Assembly (NCBI RefSeq): GCF_000801315.1
Contig: NZ_CP010055.1
Span: 121,053-185,052 of the forward strand
DNA: 64,000 bases
Reading direction: 5' to 3'
DNA from: Hymenobacter sp. DG25B
GTDB lineage: Bacteria; Bacteroidota; Bacteroidia; Cytophagales; Hymenobacteraceae
In this document: piece by piece, positions 19,721 to 26,846 of the stretch
Position numbering within the stretch: the first letter of the stretch is position 1
How the letters are laid out: each line of letters starts with the position of its first letter
Program-made: the position numbers and the translations under genes
The notes under the pieces: model-generated
The model's input: only the letters and a program-made list of their open reading frames with translations
Told to the model about the DNA's origin: nothing
The model's database searches: none

Positions 19721-20800
19721 ATGTCTGCTATTCCCCGTGGCCTCTTAGTGGGGCTGCTCGTGTTACTCAGTTGGGGCTGTAGCTCTCAAAGCCCATGGTC
19801 CTTAGAGGAAGGAAGGGGACTAGCGCAAGCCGGGCAGATAGCACACATGGAGTCGCTGGTGGTACTCCACCCCCACCTCAGCTTAGGATTCGGCAGTTTC
19901 CTTCGGGAACAGGATCTATTGGCTGGAAAGGGGAAGGTTACTACTGCCCTGATTTGCCGCACCACCGATGGTGGCCAGTCCTGGACTCGGCAGCTAGTGG
20001 GCAAGGGCCGCTTTATCTATGCCTGTTCCGTAGGGCCGCAGGTGTATGCGGTTAACGTTCACGCTAGTGTGACGAACGATTCCTCGTATGTATACTTCTC
20101 GAGCGATGAAGGGCGTAGCTGGCACAAGCGCGGCGGTGTTGCGGGCCTGATTACTAAGATTATGTTCCCCTCCGTCGAACAAGGATATGCGATCGTGAAT
20201 GTGCCCGGTCAACGACACCGCCGGGCCGTCCTGCTCACGGCTGATGGGGGCCGTACGTGGTCTCCCCTAAAGCACCCATTACCTGGGGTTAGGGATGGCG
20301 TGGTCCTGCCACAGGGGGGTGCCGCCTTTCTGCTTACGTCTTCCACTTCGCCGGTATATGCTACCCACTTGGCGCACGTGGAGCACACTGGGCAACCGCC
20401 CCAATGCGAAGAGCTACCCGGATTTCGCACCGATGTAGTAAGCAGTGATGCCCAGGGCAATCTCTGGTTTTTGGCCAATGATTCTACCGGACAGGTCCGC
20501 CTGATGAAGCGGGACGCCAGAACCCACCGCTTCTCAATGGTGCACCGGTTTGGCTCTAGACGCCCGACGGCCTTAGGAGAATGGGTGCAAGTACGGAAGC
20601 AAGAGGTATTTGTCCTGATCGCGGAACTAAGCACCCATCACAACGAGTATCGGTTTTATCACAGCGCAGATGGCGGGCGGCAGTGGCAAGAAGAAGCGCT
20701 ACCGGTTGATTATAAGGTCAAACCATACGCCTTCTCGTCGGGAGGCGACGTGTGGCTGTCGGGTACCGGGGCAGAAATGCAGGTGCGAGCAGCGAAATAG
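19721..20800 (+). CDS. BNR/Asp-box (YCF48-like) lipoprotein
   Basis: The lipoprotein signal is MSAIPRGLLVGLLVLLSWGC. The mature protein contains repeated beta-propeller Asp-boxes: RTTDGGQSWTR (residues ~88-98), SSDEGRSWHK (~128-137), TADGGRTWSP (~173-182) and SADGGRQWQEE (~320-330), each S/T-x-D-x-G-x-x-W. Such propellers are found in sialidases, photosystem assembly factor YCF48 and many secreted binding proteins. No catalytic residues of a sialidase can be pointed to, so a binding or scaffold role is more likely. It should be exported and lipid-anchored. Confidence 0.75.
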   Translation: MSAIPRGLLVGLLVLLSWGCSSQSPWSLEEGRGLAQAGQIAHMESLVVLHPHLSLGFGSFLREQDLLAGKGKVTTALICRTTDGGQSWTRQLVGKGRFIYACSVGPQVYAVNVHASVTNDSSYVYFSSDEGRSWHKRGGVAGLITKIMFPSVEQGYAIVNVPGQRHRRAVLLTADGGRTWSPLKHPLPGVRDGVVLPQGGAAFLLTSSTSPVYATHLAHVEHTGQPPQCEELPGFRTDVVSSDAQGNLWFLANDSTGQVRLMKRDARTHRFSMVHRFGSRRPTALGEWVQVRKQEVFVLIAELSTHHNEYRFYHSADGGRQWQEEALPVDYKVKPYAFSSGGDVWLSGTGAEMQVRAAK

Positions 20801-20864
20801 GCGCGATCCTCAGTAAGGGGGCTATCTGGGTGATAGCAATACGAATCAAGCTTCTGAACACAGA

Positions 20865-20889
20865 ATAAGGTCCGATAAATCGGCCTTAT
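20865..20889. repeat. REP-like palindrome, copy 1
   Basis: ATAAGGTCCGAT-AA-ATCGGCCTTAT is a near-perfect inverted repeat. 23 of its bases recur exactly, in the other orientation, at 57911-57933. It lies between two convergent genes, a usual place for REP elements and bidirectional terminators. Confidence 0.55.
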
Positions 20890-20974
20890 AAACTCCCTAA
20901 ACCGCGTTTTACATCCAGGCTGTCGCCCTCGCCATCTGCCATTATAGAATCCCGAGAGCTATGGGTAGCGCATG

Positions 20975-21853
20975 TTAAAATCTTCCTGACTGACTGATAC
21001 TCTTAAGTAGCTGATTCTGCAGCAACTGGTCCCGATATGCCCCCTCTACAGCCTGTCGAGCTGGTCCAGGCATGCTGGCTTCGTGAATCAACCTATCAGC
21101 TTCCTCCCGAAGCTGCAGGGCCTTAACCATGTTGTCATTTGCCTGCCCCATGGCCCGCAGGCGCTCGGCTTCGGTCATGGAGTAGCGACCGGGGTTTTTA
21201 AGCGTGGCCATGAGCTCGACGCTTTGCGCCGTCATCTCATCGGCAATCTTCTGATAGTTAAAGGCCGTTTCAACGTTCTTCTTCTTAAGCACCTCCTCGT
21301 AAGCATACGCCGACGCAAAGGCTTCCTGTCGCATGTTTTTATAGTCGCGGTAGGTGAAGGACTGGGCCCCATCACGACCAATATCCAGCCCGGAGAAAGC
21401 CTGGTACACCGTTTCCACGTCCTGCTCGGTGCGGCCCTGCAGCGCCTGGCGTAACCGCCGGGCCTTGTTTACTGGTGGCATGTAGTCGGGCTGGGAACGG
21501 GTGTTCATAGCCATGGCCCGGCCGAAAAGCTCCAGGGGGTTGGCGTAGCGCAAATCCTTTACCGATTCTACTTTGCGCAGGTCGGCCTGAATCTGGCGCT
21601 GCAGCTCCAGCCCCTCGTAGGTAAGCTCCTTGACCTGGCCGGTGATGTCGCGGGTGACGCCGGCAATCTGCCGGGCATCCTTGATTACCTGGTAGTTCTT
21701 AATGGTCTCGGTCCACTGCTTGAGCTGCTTGGCAAACTGACCGATGTGCACGCCCATGTGCACGGGGTCGTTGACGACCATCTGCGCGGAAGCGAGGTAC
21801 GGAACAGTGCTGACCCCAAGAGCCAGCGCGAGGGCAAAGGCAATCCTTTTCAT
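20975..21853 (-). CDS. VirB5/TraI-like secreted component of the conjugation apparatus
   Basis: ATG 21853 gives a signal peptide (MKRIAFALALALGVSTVPYLASAQ) and a mainly helical mature protein of about 270 residues. The pattern after cleavage (HIGQFAKQLKQWTETIKNYQVIKDARQI) is like VirB5/DUF4141 proteins, where the Q-L-x-Q-W-x-x-x-I-x-N-Y stretch starts the long helix. These are minor pilus or channel-tip proteins in the periplasm. It is the last gene of the tra operon, 22 bases after the TraM-like gene. A longer in-frame start at 22006 overlaps TraM and lacks a signal peptide. Confidence 0.7.
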   Translation of the reverse strand: MKRIAFALALALGVSTVPYLASAQMVVNDPVHMGVHIGQFAKQLKQWTETIKNYQVIKDARQIAGVTRDITGQVKELTYEGLELQRQIQADLRKVESVKDLRYANPLELFGRAMAMNTRSQPDYMPPVNKARRLRQALQGRTEQDVETVYQAFSGLDIGRDGAQSFTYRDYKNMRQEAFASAYAYEEVLKKKNVETAFNYQKIADEMTAQSVELMATLKNPGRYSMTEAERLRAMGQANDNMVKALQLREEADRLIHEASMPGPARQAVEGAYRDQLLQNQLLKSISQSGRF

Positions 21854-21875
21854 GGCTTGGACAGTGAAGTGATAC

Positions 21876-23285
21876 TTAGTTGTTGGCCGTCGGCGCGCTG
21901 GCATCGGTCGCGCCGGTGGTAATGAGCACGGGGTAGCCGTCGGGCAGGCGCACGTCGCGCAGCTTCTGGCGCGGCGTGGAGGCCCGGCCCACCATGGCCG
22001 CCGCAACCCGCCCGCCCACCCCTACCACGGAGTTGGCCGCGGAGGCCGAGCGGTCAATGGCCAGGCCTACTTCCTGCGCCCCGATGGCGCGGGCATCGTT
22101 GAGGGGATTGTCGGCGGCCGGCAAGGGCTGGCGCTTTTGCGGGTCAATCATGAGCCCGGGCAGGTAGTGGTAGTCGTAGATGTCGGCCGCCACCCGCGTG
22201 GGGCCCAGGCGGCTGATGCGGATGGCCACGTGGTTGGATTCGACGCTGGCCACGCCGGCAAACACCAGGTTTTTGGGAAAGGTCTGCCCGCTGATAACGG
22301 CGTCCTCGACCAGGCGCAGCAGCACGACGGAACCCGTGCGAATCTTCTGCTCGCCATTCACCACCGCCTTGTAGAAAATATCGGGCAGCAGCTGCGCCTG
22401 CCCGTTGTCGGCGGCGTAGCGGTAGGAGCCCGCCTTGATGGTGCCAAAGGCATCATAGGCCATAGCACCATTACTATCTGGTGCAGCGGCTCCGCCGGCC
22501 CGCAACGCCGCCCGCCGGTCGAAGTAGCGCCGTCCCGTCATCTGCTCGTACGAGATGCGGGAGGCCGGGGAAGCCGCGTCCAGCATGTCCAGCACGTCTT
22601 CGTTCTGCTCATAGGGCACCCCATCGGGCGCTGTGCGCGGGCGGGCCCCGGCCCGTAAGTGCCAGCGCGGGTCAGCTCCGTAGCCGCCTCCTCGGCCCCC
22701 GGTTTGCACCACCGGGATGCGCACGGCCCGGTAGGCACCGGTCTGCGCATCCACCGCCGTCACCTCCGTCGAGTCGGGCGGCGGCAGGGCCGCGCGGTTG
22801 GCGGCGGCCCGGGCCTGCCGCTCAGCCGAGGCCAGAGCCGTGCGCCGCCGCAGGGCGGCTTGGCCCACCGTATCGACGGCCATGCCGCCGGCCAGCTGGT
22901 CGGGGGTGGGAACGGTGCCCGGCAGCTGGGCCCCGGCTTGCCGCGCGGCGGCCTGCTTTTGCTCCAGCACGTCCGTAGGCGCCGGGGCTGCTTCGGGCGT
23001 GGCCGGCGCAATTGTGGGCTCCAGATTTTGGGAGGTAGCCGCCACGGGGCTGGCCTGCTGCGCTACTTCCTGCGACAGGGAGCGGGCGTAGAAAAACAGC
23101 GTTACCGCCGTCAGCAGGCCGATGCCGACGAGCAGCGGAAGCCAGTGCCGGCGGGCCAGCTCCCCCACCGAGGGGCGAGGCGTTGCTGGGGTAGTGGGTG
23201 AATTAGCAGGACCGGGCGCGGGCTGCGGTTCGGTAGTGGAGTTGTCGCCGGCAGGATACACCGGCTGCATGTTGTGCTCGGACAT
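21876..23285 (-). CDS. traM: Conjugative transfer protein TraM (VirB10-like)
   Basis: It has a cytoplasmic proline-rich N-terminus, one membrane segment at ~residues 50-67 (WLPLLVGIGLLTAVTLFFYA) and a long periplasmic Ala/Pro/Gln-rich linker. The C-terminal beta domain contains FYKAVVNGEQKIRTGSVVLL and then SGQTFPKNLVFAGVASVE, as in conjugative transposon TraM/VirB10. VirB10 links the inner-membrane motor to the outer-membrane core. The stop is 22 bases before the VirB5-like gene and the start is 11 bases after the TraN-like gene, so translation is probably coupled. Confidence 0.8.
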   Translation of the reverse strand: MSEHNMQPVYPAGDNSTTEPQPAPGPANSPTTPATPRPSVGELARRHWLPLLVGIGLLTAVTLFFYARSLSQEVAQQASPVAATSQNLEPTIAPATPEAAPAPTDVLEQKQAAARQAGAQLPGTVPTPDQLAGGMAVDTVGQAALRRRTALASAERQARAAANRAALPPPDSTEVTAVDAQTGAYRAVRIPVVQTGGRGGGYGADPRWHLRAGARPRTAPDGVPYEQNEDVLDMLDAASPASRISYEQMTGRRYFDRRAALRAGGAAAPDSNGAMAYDAFGTIKAGSYRYAADNGQAQLLPDIFYKAVVNGEQKIRTGSVVLLRLVEDAVISGQTFPKNLVFAGVASVESNHVAIRISRLGPTRVAADIYDYHYLPGLMIDPQKRQPLPAADNPLNDARAIGAQEVGLAIDRSASAANSVVGVGGRVAAAMVGRASTPRQKLRDVRLPDGYPVLITTGATDASAPTANN

Positions 23286-23296
23286 GGTGAGATGTT

Positions 23297-24220
23297 TTAA
23301 ATGGCTGCAGCCGTGTTGATGACTTTGCTCGGCACCTTCAGCACCAGCACCCGGGCCCCGAACTTCTCGCGCAGGGTGATTTCGAGGTGGCCCCGGTCGG
23401 TGGCCGCATACAGCGGCACGGCGTAGAGCAGGTAGCCCGTGGCCCGGGCCGGGATGGTCTGGCTTTCGGCCCCGCCTGCGGGCGCCAGGGGCCGGCGGGC
23501 CTCGTTCTTCTTCTTGCCCAGAAACTTCCTGCGCGAGTTTTCCACCAGCTCGAAGTCGGTGAAATCCACGGCGTAATCTATGCTCGTGGTGTTGCGCAGC
23601 TTCAGGCGCAGGTAAGTGAAGTCCTTGTCGTTGCGCACGTTGGCCAGCGAGAGCACCAGGTCGTTGTCGGCTGTGCGCAGCCCGCTGGTATCGGCGTGCC
23701 TGGCGGTGGCCAGCTTAGCCAGGCGCGCTTCGGCCAGCTCCCGCTTTTCCTGACCCTGGTCCAGGGCCAGCGCGTCATCCACGCCGGCCCCGTTGCGGGC
23801 CTTGCCGCCGGCGCTCACGCCCAGGGCACCGCCATCCTGAAAGTCGTAGAGCTGCAGCACCGGCCGGCCGGTGTACACCAGGTGCCCCATCCAGTAGCGC
23901 GAGCCGTAGCGCACCAGAATGGGCGTGGGCGGCGGATTGCGGCGCCTGGCCCGCACGAACACGGCATTGCTCTCAATCTTGACCAGGTAGTGCGGGGCCT
24001 GCCCCACGTCGACCAGGGACACCGGACCGGGAAAGACCAGGTAGGTCGTGGAGGAGTCAGAAACGGCTATTTCCAGCTGCATTTTCGGCGCCACGTTCGC
24101 CGGATGCGGGGCCTGCACCCCAGCAGGACGGGTGGCAGTCGAAGCCAGAGTCTGCGCTAGTAACGTGCCGGGGAGGAGCGCCAGCAGCGCGCAGGAAGCA
24201 AAGGAGAAGGGAAAACGCAT
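23297..24220 (-). CDS. traN: Conjugative transfer protein TraN (DUF4138, VirB9-like)
   Basis: A signal peptide (MRFPFSFASCALLALLPGTLLAQ) precedes a beta domain of the TraN type: TTYLVFPGPVSLVDVGQ, YLVKIESNAVFVRAR, then ILVRYGSRYWMGHLVY. The C-terminal domain (TSIDYAVDFTDFELVENSRRKF, followed by ARATGYLLYAVPLYA) is typical of the DUF4138 proteins. These take the VirB9 place in the outer-membrane core of the Bacteroidota conjugation channel. It lies between the TraK-like and TraM-like genes with gaps of 24 and 11 bases. Confidence 0.75.
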   Translation of the reverse strand: MRFPFSFASCALLALLPGTLLAQTLASTATRPAGVQAPHPANVAPKMQLEIAVSDSSTTYLVFPGPVSLVDVGQAPHYLVKIESNAVFVRARRRNPPPTPILVRYGSRYWMGHLVYTGRPVLQLYDFQDGGALGVSAGGKARNGAGVDDALALDQGQEKRELAEARLAKLATARHADTSGLRTADNDLVLSLANVRNDKDFTYLRLKLRNTTSIDYAVDFTDFELVENSRRKFLGKKKNEARRPLAPAGGAESQTIPARATGYLLYAVPLYAATDRGHLEITLREKFGARVLVLKVPSKVINTAAAI

Positions 24221-24244
24221 AAGAAGAGGATAGAGGTAGCTTAC

Positions 24245-24985
24245 TTACTGAGCAGGTTGAGCCGCGGGGGCAGGGGCCGTGGGGGCCGGTTGCGTCAGGG
24301 GCACCCCGGCGGCTTCGGCTTCTTCGCGCAGCTTGCGCTGCCGGGCCTGCTCCTGGTCACGCAGCTGGTCTTTCTCTTCCTGCGTGACGGGTGGGTTGTA
24401 GGCGATAAAGTCGAAGTCGGTGATGAGCAGCCCAAAGGGGTTGGCGTCGGAGCGGTCAGTTTCAACGAGGGCGAATTTGGCCCCCAGGGGCTTGCTCTGG
24501 CTTTGCTGGTCGCCGATGAACACCGTCTGCTTGATGTAGGCGCGGCCGGTAATGGGCCGGTGGTTCATGTCCAGGTGGATGCTGTCCACGGTTACGGCCT
24601 GGCGGGCACCGTAGCGGATGTAGTTCTGCAGCACCTGCCCGCGCTGGAAGCTCTCGAACAGAAAGCGCCCGCCGCGCTCCTCAATCAGGGGCAAGCCGGC
24701 GTCGAGGTTGTGCTTGAAGGAGTACTGGTCGTGGCCGAACATGGTCAGCAGAAAGGTCTTGACCAGGTTGCGGGCCTCGAAGGACGTGTGGCCCCCGCCG
24801 CGGCCTATCTGGGCCGAGAAGGATCCGGTATCACTGACCACGTACACGCGCTGGCCCGTGGATTCGTAGGCCCGGTAGAGCAGCGCCCCGGCGGCCACCG
24901 TGACCACTCCCAGCAGGGCCAGGGCCGACAGCGCCATGGTGCGCATGGTGATAAAGGTCTTATTTAAGTCTTGGACAGAGTTCAT
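24245..24985 (-). CDS. traK: Conjugative transfer protein TraK (VirB8-like)
   Basis: ATG 24985 (MNSVQDLNKTFITMRTMALSALALLGVVTVAAGALLY) places one N-terminal membrane helix at residues ~17-36. The periplasmic domain has the TraK/VirB8 pattern (FEARNLVKTFLLTMFGHDQY; IHLDMNHRPITGRAYIKQ). The tail is charged and Pro/Ala-rich. VirB8 homologues nucleate assembly of the channel in the inner membrane. An in-frame start at 25162 would overlap the upstream lipoprotein gene and adds no sensible sequence. Confidence 0.8.
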   Translation of the reverse strand: MNSVQDLNKTFITMRTMALSALALLGVVTVAAGALLYRAYESTGQRVYVVSDTGSFSAQIGRGGGHTSFEARNLVKTFLLTMFGHDQYSFKHNLDAGLPLIEERGGRFLFESFQRGQVLQNYIRYGARQAVTVDSIHLDMNHRPITGRAYIKQTVFIGDQQSQSKPLGAKFALVETDRSDANPFGLLITDFDFIAYNPPVTQEEKDQLRDQEQARQRKLREEAEAAGVPLTQPAPTAPAPAAQPAQ

Positions 24986-25055
24986 AAGTGAGTTAAAGAG
25001 GTTGAAGAAGAGAAGGGGCTCCGCCGCCCTGGCTTTTTTGCCCCACAGCCCACGG

Positions 25056-25733
25056 CTAGAGCGGCAGGTAGACCATCTTGCGCGAGTCCGGTGGCCCCAG
25101 CGGGTTCCGGTAGGGGTACAGCACCAGCCGGGGCGCCTGGCCGGCGGCCGGCGGAGTGGCATAGGCGTAGGCCACCCCGCGCACGGTTACGGCCTGCCCC
25201 GGCTTCAGCAGAATGGGCGCGGTACCCGCTTGGCCAGGTACAGTCACCTCCGGCTCGCGCAGTGAAAAGGTGTTCAGGGTGTCGGGTTCCCACGGGCCGT
25301 CCAGTGCCATGGCGGCGGGAATTTTCTCTCCCGGGGCGTAGCCCATCGGCTTCCACTTGAGCACGGCTTCGAAAGGCAGGCGGTAGCCGGGAGCCATCGG
25401 GGGGTAGTTGCCTTTAATGGGGCGCCACAGAATGGGTAACAGCAGGATAGCCGGCTGCGCTGCACCCGTTGCTTTAACTGACACCAACTGCAGGTAACCA
25501 TCCTGGGGTAGTAGCTGCTCCAGGGCCGGGCGCAAATCAAGGGGCTTATCGGCAGCCAATTGCGGTGGTGTAGTTGTAGCAATTCTCCAAGCGGCCTCCC
25601 GGGCTTTGGCTTCGGGGGAATTGGCGGCCGCGGTGGCTACCTGCTGCAGCTTTTCCGCGGCGGCTTCGTTGTCGCTCTGGCATCCCGTCAATAGTGTGCC
25701 TGCACCCAGCAGGCTGAAAAGAAGCTGTTTCAT
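25056..25733 (-). CDS. Lipoprotein of the tra operon, unknown role
   Basis: The signal MKQLLFSLLGAGTLLTGC has a clear lipobox. The mature part begins with a helical, Ala-rich stretch (QSDNEAAAEKLQQVATAAA) and continues as a Pro-rich beta protein (WRPIKGNYPPMAPGYRLPF; VYLPL at the end). It lies between the TraJ-like and TraK-like genes, 12 bases after TraJ, and so is part of the transfer operon. It is much larger than VirB7. It could anchor the channel to the outer membrane in the place of VirB7, or act in entry exclusion. No family is recognised. Confidence 0.65.
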   Translation of the reverse strand: MKQLLFSLLGAGTLLTGCQSDNEAAAEKLQQVATAAANSPEAKAREAAWRIATTTPPQLAADKPLDLRPALEQLLPQDGYLQLVSVKATGAAQPAILLLPILWRPIKGNYPPMAPGYRLPFEAVLKWKPMGYAPGEKIPAAMALDGPWEPDTLNTFSLREPEVTVPGQAGTAPILLKPGQAVTVRGVAYAYATPPAAGQAPRLVLYPYRNPLGPPDSRKMVYLPL

Positions 25734-25745
25734 AGCGTTGATTGG

Positions 25746-26846
25746 TTAGCGCCGACGGCGCGTGGGCGCGCCCGAATCGGCGGAGGACATGGTGGGAAGG
25801 TCGGCCGAGGCAGAACCCGAAGGCGCGCTGCTGGCGCCGCCACCGTAACTGCTGCCTCCCTTGTCGGGGCCGAAGCCCAGCTTGCGACCCAGGGCGCCGC
25901 TGGCCCCCCCGCCGTAGGCGCCGGGAAACACGACGCTGCTCACGGCACCGGCAGCCCCGGCCACCGCCCCGCCGAACATGCCCACGAACCCCTGCACGGC
26001 CGAGGAGCCGATGAGGAAGCTCGTCAGCCAGGGCACCATGCAGTAGAGGATGACGAAGCCGATGGAGTTGATGAGGTAGGTTACATCGTTGGCGTAATCA
26101 CCCGGGGTCATGCCGGTGGGAAGCAGCACGTTGCCCGTCGCCGGCCGGGTGCCGGCGTAGTTCGCGTAGATGGTATCCAGCAGCGAGTAAGTCAGGGACC
26201 AGAACTGCACGGCCATAAAATTCTGCAGCCACTGCTTACCCAGCTGCGCGAAGGGCGGCAGGGCGGAAAGGCAAATGGCAATCGGGCCGCCCACGTACAA
26301 AAAGGCGACGATGTACTGGCGAATCATCACCAGCAGCTGCCTAATCAGGGCCACAGTACTGGTGGTAAATAATTCGGTGAGCAGGTTGATAAGTGAGAAA
26401 CGGGTCAGCTTGTCGAAGGTGGAGGAGATGTTGCTAATCTGATCATTCACGAAGCCGGCCGTGTTCGTGGCTTGGTCAGGTTGAATAGCAGGCGAGCCAG
26501 CGGGGTTAGTGAGGCTGCGTAAAGACTGAGCAATAAACCCAGGGTCATCCGGCGCCACCAGGCTGGAAAAGCCCCCAATAGCCCCGCCAATCAAATCCAT
26601 GAAGTCCCGGTAGAAGAATAGGATGAAGTACACGAACAGGGCCTTGAGCAGGGGCGAGAAATCCATGCGCAGCTGCCCGCCCTGCAGGTAGCCGCGGCCC
26701 ACGGTGTAAAGCAACGCCACGGAGAGGAAGGGCGGAATCAGGTAGAGCTGGCAGGCCTGCAGCACCTTGCGCAGGGCGCCGTCGGCGGCCGTGATAAAGT
26801 CGGTGTCCAGGTCCATGCCGACGAGTAGAAACAGCGGGCCACTCAT
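25746..26846 (-). CDS. traJ: Conjugative transfer protein TraJ (VirB6-like)
   Basis: A polytopic membrane protein of 366 residues with hydrophobic segments at ~32-50 (LYLIPPFLSVALLYTVGRG), ~70-88 (LLKALFVYFILFFYRDFMD), ~165-205 (FLYVGGPIAICLSALPPFA) and ~255-290. A Gly/Ser/Ala-rich tail (VFPGAYGGGASGALG) follows, ending in basic residues. This is the layout of conjugative transposon TraJ, the VirB6-type channel protein of the inner membrane. Its ATG overlaps the stop of the ATPase gene (ATGA), so translation is coupled. Confidence 0.8.
   Translation of the reverse strand: MSGPLFLLVGMDLDTDFITAADGALRKVLQACQLYLIPPFLSVALLYTVGRGYLQGGQLRMDFSPLLKALFVYFILFFYRDFMDLIGGAIGGFSSLVAPDDPGFIAQSLRSLTNPAGSPAIQPDQATNTAGFVNDQISNISSTFDKLTRFSLINLLTELFTTSTVALIRQLLVMIRQYIVAFLYVGGPIAICLSALPPFAQLGKQWLQNFMAVQFWSLTYSLLDTIYANYAGTRPATGNVLLPTGMTPGDYANDVTYLINSIGFVILYCMVPWLTSFLIGSSAVQGFVGMFGGAVAGAAGAVSSVVFPGAYGGGASGALGRKLGFGPDKGGSSYGGGASSAPSGSASADLPTMSSADSGAPTRRRR

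Noticed and set aside
23387..24160. Plus-strand open frame (257 codons) opposite traN
   Set aside because: Antisense of a GC-rich gene; the minus strand has a signal peptide and TraN pattern.
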